Position numbers and translations under genes: made by a program | The notes under the pieces: generated by a model | Seen by the model: the letters and a program-made list of their open reading frames with translations, nothing else | What the model was told of the DNA's origin: nothing | Databases searched by the model: none | Part shown: positions 1 to 10,835 of the stretch, piece after piece | Layout of the letters: each line of letters starts with the position of its first letter | How positions within the stretch are numbered: the first letter of the stretch is position 1 | DNA from: Liolophura sinensis | Taxonomy: Eukaryota > Mollusca > Polyplacophora > Chitonida > Chitonidae | DNA length: 64,000 nt | NCBI RefSeq assembly: GCF_032854445.1 | Contig: NC_088295.1 | Location: 15,673,385 to 15,737,384 of the forward strand | Direction: 5' to 3'

Positions 1-623
1 ATGGTCAGCCTTGTTTGATAACCGTGTGCATGTGGAGAGAAATTTAGACGAATTCACCCTCAAAAAACAAAAACGATATCTCTTTCACAGGGTATGCATA
101 TGAAAAATAATCAGAGAAGAGTATCTGTAAACAACCTTTAATGGGTGATAAATTTATAAATTTTGACAGTTTCAATAAAATTATGTTGATGTCAATCTGC
201 TCAGTTTCGCTCACGAAGCTGGGAATTGCTCAAACTGAGGGGTTTAGCAGAAACATGCAGAAAGGCATTTGTTATCACATGGCCCTGTTCGTCAACATGT
301 ACAACACAGCACAGAAATGGTTTTGGAACTTTAGAACAAACACAGAGTTGGAAGCAACTGTATGGTATCTTGTCAATTTCTGTATATACTTCCCTGAATC
401 TGCATGATCATAAGTGGTATCATGCACAATCTACCAAAATAATACTCCATTAAAATCTAGTGTGATCAAGTAAAACAAATTACGACTTACAGTTGGATTA
501 GTTCGATATTTCTCTGACGTGGATCGATTGAAGTCTATAATCGCACCAAATCCACATCCGAGTTCGCCCCATTTAAAAGCCTAATAGTTACCTGCCCTTG
601 ACAAATATGTCGAGGATGGCTAT

Positions 624-763
624 GAGAATTACCAAAAATCTGATTCTCAGACCCATACTGCTTTGAGAAATAACCTATCGACGTTGTATTTTTGAGAATT
701 ACCAAAAATCTGATTCTCAGACCCATGCTGCTTTGAGAAATAACCTATCGACGTTGTGTTTTC
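624..763 (+). repeat. Tandem duplication, two 70-bp units
   Basis: Two near-identical units, each starting 'gagaattaccaaaaatctga', at 624 and 694. Only a few differences, so recent. Confidence 0.85.
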
Positions 764-1360
764 GGTAATTGGACAGACGTGAGGGTAAGGAAGAACATGT
801 GCCAATGCAAACTTATTGAAGCCATGAAGACGTGTTTTACGGGATCTTTTGCCATAAACGCCGTGACAAACTGCTATCTATGACTGAAAAACTTTGGCAA
901 ACCTAACGTCAGAGTAATCTCAGGCAATAGGAGTAGCCGGCACGAGTTAAGTTATCTATCTAACTATAGGTGTGTCTGTAGATATATACAATCATACGTT
1001 TGATTTAAATATGGACTTGCGGCTGTCTGATGATGATAATATTATAGTCATGTGGATCTATCGACGACACACATGGAATGATCAGGATTCCGATAGTTAC
1101 AATCGTTACGTGCAGAGAAGTCAACATAAAAAGGACAATTCAATGCTGAGACGTTATCTATAGATTTCCTGCACAACCGAGCAATGGTGTGCGTGAGGAC
1201 TGTAACAAAACAAAGGAAAAATTGATCGATCGGCCAAGCACATTACGTAATTAAACAATTAAAGTGACAGGTAAAGCGTGAGGCTACCATCTCTATTATC
1301 TGTAAGAATGCAATTGTTTCCCGTCCATTTAAAAAAAGCCATGCACTCAATCATGCATAC

Positions 1361-1855
1361 CTGGATGACCTGTGGGTCTGCCCAGGCGACGGTTTGACCC
1401 GGGGGTCCAGCGGCAGAGAGCGTCGCCCAGTTCGGCACCATTAGAAATGCCATCTCCATCCGAGTCCGCCCGGCAGAGAACTGTGTTCCAGATGTAATTG
1501 TTCACTCTAAATGCCTGTAAAACACAAAGTCAGCAATATTTATCTTAATAAAACCAAAAGGGGAAGGCGAATTAAACTATGATAAGATTGGAAATTGAAA
1601 TAAATCATTGAATTGAATGCATATAAACAACTGTTGTCGAGTTGGAAAAAGATGTTCTTGCTGTCTTACCGTGCCGAATGCGTTCCTAGGCCCGCCTCCT
1701 GCAAGAGTACTGTGTCCCACCGCTGACCAGATTCCTCCACCAGCGCATGGATTGGGCACTTGGTTTCCATTCGGGATGAGCGTAGCGTACTGAGAAAAGC
1801 CATCAACATACGCAAGGCTGATGAATAACAGCGCTGCTGCAACAAGATCCTTCAT
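1361..1855 (-). CDS. Temptin-like secreted protein 1 (partial: exons 1-2 found)
   Basis: Exon 1 is 1670-1855 (62 codons, phase 0, donor GTAAGA). Exon 2 is 1361-1514 (acceptor TTTTACAG; 51 codons plus 1 nt, donor GTATGC). The product starts with a signal peptide (MKDLVAAALLFISLAYVDG), followed by the temptin signature: LIPNGNQVPNPC, then W-x-x-VGH, a Gly-rich stretch and NAFG. Exon 2 carries DSDGDGISNGAELGD, an Asp-rich possible Ca-binding turn, then LCRWTPG and GHPG. Temptins are small secreted proteins, and Aplysia temptin is part of the water-borne attraction pheromone complex. Three of the four family cysteines are present (NPC, LCRAD, ALCRW). The fourth normally lies in a short last exon after HPG, which I could not find between position 1 and 1360. 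Reading through the donor gives MHD and a stop, so a shortened protein is possible. The intron is 155 bp. No clear TATA box is visible. Family assignment is strong; gene completeness is uncertain. Confidence 0.85.
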
Positions 1856-2316
1856 GTCCCTAAAACAATCGTAGGTTGCACAGAGAGAAAAGTTAACTGT
1901 CTTTGATCGCTTGCTTGTTCTAACTAATGTACGATTTCGTAGATGTATAAATATTCTCTTGAGTCCCTTTGCACTTTGTTTTTTTACCGTCACTGTTTGA
2001 CGTCCTTTACTCTTCAATCAAAAATTCTCACGTCCAGACCTGTCCGCCTTTTTAACTGGCTCCTTGAATTCCGGGACTTGACTGCATCATTTTGAGACGA
2101 CTTCAGCATATTGTCAAATATAAAGGTTAAAAACGTGCCAGTATTTGTTGTGCTGGTGATAAAATTCTCTTCCTTGACGGAAATTTAACCCGGACAGCCG
2201 GCTCAGTTTATCGGCTTAACACTGAACGCCCGTGGTCTGCTGCTCACAACAGGACGATGTTAGACAGCTAGCGTTGTAAAAAGTCGGGCGAGAAAGCTCA
2301 AATCGACTTGAAACTA

Positions 2317-2515
2317 AACTATTTATTTTTTTTTATTTATTTATTTGGTTGGATTTTTACGCTGAAAAAGAATATTTTTCACTTATACGACGCCGGAAAA
2401 CATTATAACAGAGCCGGAATGAAACCCACGACCATCCGCAGGCTGCTAGAGACATTCCAACGAACGACCGGAGAGCGAGACAGAGTGAGCTGGACTTGAA
2501 CTCACAGCGACCAGA
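2317..2515 (-). mobile_element. SINE-A, diverged copy, minus
   Basis: Tail, core and the 'ggacttgaactcacagcgac' part are present, with several internal substitutions and deletions. The tRNA head is missing. Confidence 0.75.
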
Positions 2516-2699
2516 TACGTGGCAAATTCTGAAGAAAACTTTAAACTATTACCCATAAAGCCAGTCTGCTATACCCTTATACAGGACTGTAACTATAGAA
2601 ACGCAAACTAGCGTCCATGGGTGGAAACTCTGAAAGCCCTGTTAAACTTGTTAACAAGTACGCACAGCAGCTCACAGGAGGAGGGTGTAAGGGAGGGCG

Positions 2700-2715
2700 T
2701 GGGGGGGGGGGGGGC
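2700..2715 (+). repeat. Poly-G run
   Basis: About 14 consecutive G after 'gagggcgt'. A second G10 run follows T8 near 47459. Confidence 0.8.
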
Positions 2716-3117
2716 ATTGCAAGAAAACACCTTAACACCATCAAAAGATTACTGTCCATCTTTGTCTAACTTGGAACTGTTAAAAAACTTGCTTTTTTGT
2801 AAACAAGAAAGAAAAAACTCCCACTGAATATAAAAGCTTTATTGCTTATCAGCTCAGTTCTCCAGGATTTAATGCTAAGTATGTAGGAAAAATCAGAACG
2901 TTGTCTGAATGAAAGATTCAAAGAGCAAGCGCATGGATCTAGTGAGATATTCTCAAGCAGATATCCACTCTGTGGTAAATTTCAGTTTTGCACAGACCTC
3001 GTTGACTTGCTCAGAGTTGAACGGAGAGACTCTCAGTCCACTTCATTATTCCTGTTGACCGTAATAAAATCTGGAATGAGCTATGTAAATTGTTAATATT
3101 TCTGCATAGACATGAAC

Positions 3118-3230
3118 AGTTAGAATAAAACCCTGACTGAGGTAAATTACAAGGGACCGTGTTTCACCGGTTACGTGTGAGATTTGCCAGTTATCACACT
3201 GTCCTCGCTGCTCTGGTCTTATTCTCTATG
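3118..3230 (+). repeat. Dispersed repeat F copy
   Basis: Has 'agaataaaaccctgactgag', 'ttcaccggttacg' and 'tatcacactgt'. Related copies lie at 15465-15600 (plus), 32870-33020 and 58710-58850 (minus). Confidence 0.45.
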
Positions 3231-4685
3231 CTGTACGTCCTTAATTATATTGTAACACCCCTTATGTGAATCATGACACAAATTAAAAGCCGGCAACAAA
3301 TTACTTTTGTTTAAAGTAGCTCCGTTAACGTTGTTTTTTTTCTTTTTGCTTTCTTTGTTTTCTCCGTTTCTTTGTGGCATTAGCTGAAGTAAGCTTTGCT
3401 CTGCTTGTTATTGTGCATAAACTGTTTGTTATCAGAAACGTGTCCTGTATTTCCTCACGATGGCATGAAGGTATGTCCAAATTTAGATTTACCAAAACGA
3501 AAACCTTGACATTCTTTGGAATTACATTTAATACTCTGTTATGTGAAACTATCAGTGAAAACAACGCTTTCAATTTTAAATTCTTTTTTTATATCTTTCA
3601 TTTTATGCTGACTATCTCAGTTTTAATCATCAACTGGCCATCACCAAGAGTAATGTACATCCCTGTTGGCGATATGGATCTAAGTCAGATATGGGACTTG
3701 GTGATTGAGACCTGTGAACCCATGTATTCTCTTTCCATACATGTGTCATAAGTTATGTTGCTGGCTGTGTGGAGACCCAGGCGGAGACAGCTTCGGGTGT
3801 TGATAGGCGGACAGGTGACTCAGTGATATGGGTTACCAAAGTTCATAAACAGAAAGAGTTACGTAACATGGTGTTATTTTTAGCGCCAGGGAACACTTAA
3901 CCGAACAGGGGAAACAAAAGAATGTTACGAGACACAAATAACGTCACCTGTCTGAAGTAAAGGGGACAGAAAACCAAAGCACACCAACCTACATGTTTTC
4001 AAACAATACACGAAGCAGGTATTGTACATCGTTACACGAAAGAGCGAACTGAATAATGAATTATTTTCGGTTATCATCAAATGCCACGTAACTTACTTTG
4101 AAAGAAGCAACAATCGCTCTGGTATTGAGATACGTATCGTATCAGAAATGTCAGTCGCTAACATTTGTATTGTCAGATTTCATTGAAAATGTACGAACAT
4201 GACTTAATGAAATACTAATGATTCTAGTAAAGTATCCATGGATAAAGGCGTACACGCAGTTATAGTTAACAAACGGCTGAATGAGCCCTTAAATGCGTCA
4301 CCATACTCCCACTGCACGGTGTTGTTGAACTTAAATGACGCAATGTTGTAAGTTGATGTTTTAATTTTGGCTATACGTCTCTATATTAGAACACCTATGT
4401 GTGTGAAAATGGAGTATGGTAGTGAAATCATACATTTATACTACAGAATATTGAATGGCAGCATCAGAACTTACCGTTCTTTGTATTGTTTTTAACTCTT
4501 TATTCATTAATTATAATGACAGCTGCAATCTTCACCGGCATGCCCTCATTGTACGTTTAATAACTTGTAAGGGAAACGATGTCGCACCATTTCCTCGTGT
4601 CTTTGTACTAAATACAACCGGGGCATTCGTGTTTTCAGCAAGGATACACCATTTGTATATTTATGGCACGCAGAGGAAGCTCTTA

Positions 4686-4903
4686 TAGTATTTATTTATT
4701 TATTTATTTATTTGATTGGTGTTTTACGCCGTACTCAAGAATATTTCACTTATACGACGGCGAACAGCATTATGGTGGGAGGAAACCGGGCAGAGCCCGA
4801 GGGAAACCCAGGACCATCCGCAGGTTGCTGGAAAACCTTCCCACGTACGGCCGGAGAGGAAGCCTGTATGAGCTGGACTTGAACTCACAGCGACAGGAAG
4901 CTC
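4686..4903 (-). mobile_element. SINE-A, 5'-truncated copy, minus
   Basis: Intact TTTA tail and core through 'gaactcacagcgac'. The tRNA head is missing. Confidence 0.82.
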
Positions 4904-6532
4904 TTATAGACATCCATAACCCGCTATTGCTGACAGCTGATCCCACGTAATGTAAAAGACTTCTGACTCTAAGATATACAGTTTTGTCTTTGGCTAAAAT
5001 CAGCTTAATCATAGGATAACGAAGGACAACTTTGATTATGACTTCTTTCATTGCATTAGAAGCTGAGTTGAATAGCATGGCAAATATATGGATAACAACA
5101 TTTATTTATTCAGTTTCTGTATCGATACTAATGTTTGCTAAGGGTATTAGTACCTATACCGAAATGTCGCTCACTAATTAAACAGAAGTAGAATAGATCC
5201 ATATATTTGTTAAATTAACTTCGATTATACTGAGACGATGACGATTCATGCATCCATACACATTATAAGATCTCATGTTATACGTGTAGTTTAATAATTT
5301 TGTGACTATGAGGAGCAAATGTTTGTTTAGGAATTGATGGTTGGCTGGGATTGTCCACTCAAGGACCAACTGTTGGAAGGCCAATGCTATAACAGCTTTA
5401 TACCGGTATTCAATTATATCTGAAGGAAGACATTTCACCCAAATTATTGCTTTATTGAACAAGCAAAGCGGGAGTTGGCACGAGACAATATCAACGGGGA
5501 AAGATACGTCCCGATCATTGAATGAATCGAAAACGTAAGAAGAGAAGAGAGTCGTGGCGTTCGTGCTTCTCTTCCCCTTACCGTCATTATGACCCACCAG
5601 CCTCTCGCCGGGTGGAGGACCTTCCCCTGCGTCTTGCTGGCTGGGATACTTTTTAATGCGATTTAAGGATTTAAGTGTCCCGCGGTATTAAGAAGTGTTA
5701 TTTGAACTCTGGGTTAGTACTCTGAGGTGAACGTCAGCAGATCAGACTGACCTGTCTTCGTATGATTAGCTTCAGTGCTGAGAAACACTTATGCCGTAGA
5801 CTGCATCGCGGTCATTAATGACTCGTGCAAATTGTTCGGTATTGCATGTCATTGTAATTAATAATCATTCTAATTGCTTGAAGCTACGCTCCATGCTCTC
5901 CTATTTTATTCGCAAAGCTGTGCCTATGTAAAGGTGCTGATAGGCCGATACAACTTCACAACCGCATGATAGAGGTATCCACGCTTGAAGTCATTAATAG
6001 TTAGCTTCTGTATAAAACACATTCGGTTCCAAATGCACCATGGAAACGATACTTCCTCCAGATGACAAATTTAATAATTGATATTTTTAAATATGATATT
6101 TTTGATATTTTTTTAAATTTCTTAACTTTTTCGACGTTAATTGTCACCACAGTAGATCGATTCCCACCAGAATCAGAAGGAAAATAATCACCATATATTA
6201 TCCTGTTCTACAAAAGCTGTATAAAGCGATGTTTAAGAAGCATATTACATCGAGCCAGATGAACTAAAGGGATAACGTTAGTTAACAATTTTCTACTGTA
6301 TGACTTGGTATGCATATAAGGAAAACCATGGGCCAAATTGATAAAGTGTTACAACTGATAATTGTTGATAATTGTTGTTGTCTGGATAAAGTTTAAATGA
6401 TGATTCCGTTCGACGACAAGATGTTATCCCATCGTTATCTTCCTAGATGCTTAATCAAGTATGACAAATGTTGTTTCATAACTGCGCTACTGATTCGATG
6501 AACCTTTTTACATTAGACCGAGTCATCATACA
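4904..6532. other. Intergenic, no gene seen
   Basis: An open frame of 139 codons (5178-5597, minus) lies here. It has no recognisable domain, signal or splice context, so I leave it uncalled. Confidence 0.4.
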
Positions 6533-6533
6533 C

Positions 6534-6577
<44 letters not shown>

Positions 6578-6811
6578 GTTTTACGCCGTACTCAAGAATA
6601 TTTTAATTATACGACGGCAGCCAGCATTATGGTGGCAGGAAACCAGGCGGAGCCCGGAGGAAACCCACGATCATTGTTGATGACGGACCTCCCCACCTAC
6701 AGCCGGAGAGGAAGCCAGCATTAGCTGGACTTGAATTCACAACGACCGTATTGGCTCCTGGTCATTGCGCCGGGCTGGTGTGCTAAAGCCACTCGGACAC
6801 AGAGGTCCCCA
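6533..6811 (-). mobile_element. SINE-A, full-length copy with ATTG tail expansion, minus
   Basis: The tail has changed from ATTT repeats to about ten ATTG repeats (6536-6575), followed by the core and a diverged tRNA-like head ending near 6811. Confidence 0.8.
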
Positions 6812-8066
6812 TCATTGATTTAAACTATGTTCGTCTGCTTATTATTGTCTTGAAAAATCTGATCTGGACACTTCAAAACGATGTTAGGGTTTAGATCGGC
6901 ATACTTAGAGGTTACAGTCATACCACAAAGATGTTTCATAAATTAATGAGACCCTATTAACCTTCACATGTCTAGACATATTGTCTGTTGTATTTGAATT
7001 TAAACAGAGGTATTCCCCATTTGATTCTAAGATCTATATGTCACGTTTCAAAACGAGATCAAGATTCCTTTGCTCAAGCAGAATACAAATTATAAATAGA
7101 AATATTAATAAATCGTTTAGTTTAGTGTTAATCACAATATATCCTGCTCGCAGGAAATAACACTAGACCTGGATAAATAGGGTTTTAAGGTGTCAGGTGA
7201 CATGTTTCCGTGTAGTGGGTTTATAAAACAATTACGCCTTTTATTAAGTGTCACTGGGTGTGTCTGAATTATTACGTATAGTAAAGCTTAACCTATTTTA
7301 CACAAAATAGTCTTTTATATAAGGAAGATGGAACAGTCAGTTTAATAAAGTTGATATTGATTCATTTAAGTTCGATCTATCAGCTTTTGTCGAAAATCAG
7401 TATGCGGCATATTCGTCAAGCATAATGCTGCATTACAACGGAATAGACGTAACAAAACCTGGAGAAGGTGAGATGATTGCCAATGTGACTCTCTTGAAAT
7501 ATTTATATACTGTCAAGAAAACAACCTTGTTGAGGAACAGGAAACCCGAATGGGCAATTTCGAACACGTGATAGAAACTGTGAAACATTGATGATTCAGT
7601 GATGACATTAATGTATACAGGATGCATTCGCCAATAAGGTGCATGGTGCATCCACTGTGAGGGGCATGAAAATGAGGAAAATGAAATTGCAATCATTTAA
7701 ACCTACCACTAAAGGAAGTATGGGCGTGTAGCCGAAATTGCAATAGCTGAAAGCTGGATTGCAGAAAAACAGGGACAAAGAGTCGATACAAAGTGTGCAG
7801 CTATAACCATCCATATCTACACGTCTCTTTTAAATCCACTAAACACCAGTTTGATGCTAGCGTTCTGTGCGAAGAGAAGCGTCTATACACGGAAGCACTG
7901 CGTAGTGTTTTATTAGAACACACATCGAATGTGCTGATGTAGGTGACAATTTAACATGCAGATATTTTGTCACATTTAGCCTAGTAACAAATAATAATAA
8001 CAAAGAATCTTTTGTATTCTAAATGAAATTTATTAGAAATATCAAGATATTATTATTTGCTTTGTA
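6812..8066. other. Intergenic, nothing recognised
   Basis: AT-rich, with no repeat family or coding signal that I can name. It separates a SINE from the mariner-like fragment. Confidence 0.4.
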
Positions 8067-8330
8067 CAGGGTGTCCCAAAAGTCGTGCACTATACTGATT
8101 TTCATTTGTTTTTTCTGTGTTTCAGATTTAATACTGATTTTAATTTTTTTCTCTCTTTCAGAGTTAATTATGGCTAATAAACTAACAGTACAAGAAAGAG
8201 TTGAAATGGGGTTTATGTCTGGAAAAGATGGGGCAACACACCGCTCTGTAGCTCAAGCATTCAATCTCAACCTGGATGGTGCCCGACTTCTGAGACACCC
8301 AGTATATAGAAATGTTCAAAAGCTATAGCA
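8067..8330 (+). mobile_element. Truncated mariner-like (DUF4817-type) transposon head
   Basis: The fragment begins with 'cagggtgtcccaaaag', the terminal-repeat style of mariner/IS630-like elements. About 100 bp later an ATG at 8170 opens a frame starting MANKLTVQERVEMGFMSGKD, continuing with a short helix-turn-helix-like stretch (ATHRSVAQAFN). This resembles the N-terminal DNA-binding region of DUF4817-containing transposases. The similarity ends near 8277 and the frame stops at 8328. The DDD/E catalytic part and a clear 3' inverted repeat are absent, so this is a dead 5' remnant. The family call rests on the terminus and the ORF start only. Confidence 0.5.
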
Positions 8331-8331
8331 T

Positions 8332-8337
8332 TTTATT
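8332..8337 (-). terminator. Candidate polyadenylation signal of temptin-like gene 2
   Basis: AATAAA on the minus strand lies 105 bp past the TAG stop of exon 3. It sits at the edge of a truncated mariner-like fragment, so the 3' end of the transcript may use transposon-adjacent DNA. Confidence 0.4.
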
Positions 8338-8442
8338 CTGTACAGAGTGCCAATAGTGTATCACCAAAAGTCCTCAGCTGGTGTTTGATTTCAACATACT
8401 GATCACCTGAATGATTGATTCGGGTTGATGACATGAAATATA

Positions 8443-10763
8443 CTAATTAATGAATCCTTGTTCTCTGTTTGGGGCACACGGATTCAGTTGGTTTCTGCAG
8501 CGCCAGGAGTTCAAGGGTTCACAAATACCTAAAACAAACAAGCCATTTGCGGCACGTTCAGCAGGTAACCCAAAACTGGAATGGATTTCTGCTGATTTAA
8601 TGCTATAAAACGTGTTTTCATTGGAATACGCATGTGAACTATTCGCTGCAGTTTTATAGCATGGTTTGGGGCAAGTATTAACATGAAACAATATGCAGGC
8701 AAGATAATGTCACTTTTGACATTATTTCCACCCAGCATTTTGACTGCCTAGTCTCGAAGTAGGCTAATTCTTTATTGGAAACCATATTCTCTCTCCAATC
8801 TCCCTACCTTATTGTTTTATGGAAATATAAAATGGTGGTTTTACAAAAGGCTGTGTTGCCGGAAATCATTATGCTATTAGTCATACTTGTAGGCATGTGG
8901 ACGAATTATACAGTGTCTATAAATGCAATGTCAAGGTCATATACCCGGGTGTCCACGTGGCCTCCAGCGAGTCCTCTGACCTGGTCTCCACGAGCAGAAG
9001 GGGTCCCCGAGCTCTGCGCCGTTAGATCGACCATCTTGGTCGGAGTCAGTGCGGCACATCTGCCAATTCCAAACTAGATTGTTAGCCTCGAAGTCCTGTG
9101 CGGAAGAGACAGCAAATGATGAAGCTGTATTGATCAGTATAGTATTATGATGCGACAGGTGTAAGAGCATTGATTAGCGGTTTTAGGCTTGTATCAGAGA
9201 TATACATAAGTGATACTGACTCAGTTGACAGATGAGTTGAGGGCGCTTGCCTTTAAGTCAGAAAAAAAAAATAAATTACCACTAAGAAGACAGAATAGTT
9301 ATGGTAGATCAGTGATGATTTATAGGTTTATTTACTGAACCGCTGTGTGCAGGAAGCTTTCGCAATATGACCACCAACCTGACAAAACTGCTGATTTCAG
9401 CCAGAGCCCGACGTACCCAGATTCCAACGCGAGACTATTATGATCAAAAAATTCCCAGATACTATTTTTTTTACATAAATCTAATCTTCAAGGTGAAGAA
9501 AACCCCCTTTTAATGAACACTGTCGTCATTTGATATTACTGAGTTAAAACAGGCGTTGTGGATTTTCCAACTAGAAATGAATGAATTGTCACGGCTTAAC
9601 ATCGCATTGGCCCTTTCACACCAGGAAATCTGTATGTTTTCCATGTTAATGGCTTGCGGGAAGACCCGAGTATTCTAAATCCTGTTGATTTATATTTAAT
9701 AAATATTCAAGACTGCAGTCTTCATCCAATCATTGTGGAGAGAGTGCTGTCTTCATCCAATCATTCTGGAGAGTGCTGTCTTCATCCAGTTATTCTGGAG
9801 AGGATGTACATAACTACTAGTACACAAGACAGTTGTTTATTCTGACCATCATCTCAATTCTGTTTAATCTCGGAAAAATCAGATGACACTTTACAACGGC
9901 AATTTAACTTTATTTTTGTTAACTTATGTACCTATTTTGATGAGTAAATGCGCGCCATATAAACTCATTTGCATTTTGTGATCCAAAGAAACCTTCCACA
10001 TCATCCTTAGAAATGGATCCCCCAACACATACGAATATGTAAACCGGACCCTGAACATTTAAAAATGACTTTTTAAAGCGGGACGATCGCAGTATTGAAT
10101 TTGACAACACACATACGCATGTACTAATTCAAAACAATTCCACACTTGTTATAACATCTCATATGACGCATAATTCTACTACCTTTGTTGAATCAGTATT
10201 GGATTTATTTATTTGATTTGTTGTTAGAATTATTTTCCATTGCTATTGAGTGTGGCGTTAAACACCAGTCAAATAAATGAATAACAAGTCAGTCAGACTC
10301 ACAGTATTATGGTTGGAGGAAACTGGTGTGCCCTGGCTTCAACACGAACCTGTGGCAAATTAGTGACGATCCTTTCCACGTGTGACGTACAAATATGCTC
10401 ACTACATTAGCAGAAAATGGTGGTCTTACAAAGAACGTTTGACTGTGCAAGCAAACCATGCATTGTCACCTCTGGCCCCATGAACGTTGACAACGGGAGA
10501 ATCTAGAAATTCGATATCGAAGGCAGAGTTTGAAGTCGTACCTCATATGAAATGATCAACATTAATACACTTGTACTTACAGCACCAAATCTGTTAGTAG
10601 GCCCAGCACCGAGCGGAGATAAGTGTCCTACGCCAGACCAGAAGCCCTGCCCACAAGGATTGGGTACAACGTTACCATTCGGGATTGAGCCGGTCAGAGT
10701 TAAGAATGACAGGGATTGCTGAATTAGCATCATGTAACACACCACAATGTATACACAATGCAT
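8443..10763 (-). CDS. Temptin-like secreted protein 2 (complete, 3 exons)
   Basis: Exons are 10581-10763 (61 codons, donor GTAAGT), 8945-9095 (50 codons plus 1 nt, donor GTATAT) and 8443-8528 (2 nt plus 27 codons and TAG). Together they encode 139 residues. The first exon gives a hydrophobic signal peptide, then SIPNGNVVPNPCGQGFW, GVGH and a Gly/Pro stretch. Exon 2 gives MCRTDSDQDGRSNGAELGDP, FCSW and RGHPG. Exon 3 gives GICEP and a Cys-containing tail. All four temptin-family cysteines are present (NPC, MCR, PFC, GIC), and the tail adds two more (WRC, NPC). An upstream in-frame ATG at 10814 lies only 14 bp from a TATAAAAG box, so the ATG at 10763 is preferred. The protein is expected to be a secreted, disulfide-bonded pheromone or carrier-type protein. 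It is a diverged tandem relative of the gene at 1361-1855, with the same exon phases. Function beyond the family is inferred. Confidence 0.88.
9718..9801 (+). repeat. Minisatellite, about 30 bp x 3
   Basis: 'gtcttcatccaatcatt' plus 'ctggagag' repeats at 9718, 9749 and 9778 (spacings 31 and 29). Confidence 0.8.
10200..10490. repeat. Dispersed repeat D copy with opposed SINE-like tails
   Basis: Two tail-like segments face each other ('tttatttatttgattt' and 'caccagtcaaataaatga'). They are followed by the family D core 'gttggaggaaactggtgtgc' and 'ttccacgtgtgacgtac'. Related copies lie at 16860, 39650 and 46255. Confidence 0.5.
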
Positions 10764-10827
10764 CTTCCAAACAATACTGTTCAGATCACGCCTTATAATA
10801 GCACAGCTCTTCATATATTTTCACGAT

Positions 10828-10835
10828 CTTTTATA
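10828..10835 (-). promoter_or_regulatory. TATA box of temptin-like gene 2
   Basis: On the minus strand the sequence reads TATAAAAG, 65 bp upstream of the chosen ATG at 10763. Transcription starting about 25-30 bp downstream would exclude the ATG at 10814 from the mRNA. This supports the shorter signal-peptide start. Confidence 0.6.

Larger units (their letters stand above)
2516..4685. other. Intergenic, no gene seen
   Basis: Contains the poly-G run and repeat F. The open frame 3374-3751 (plus) is AT-rich and matches no family I recognise. Confidence 0.4.

Noticed and set aside
5178-5597. 139-codon minus ORF
   Set aside because: No domain, signal peptide or splice support. Length is possible by chance in this much DNA.
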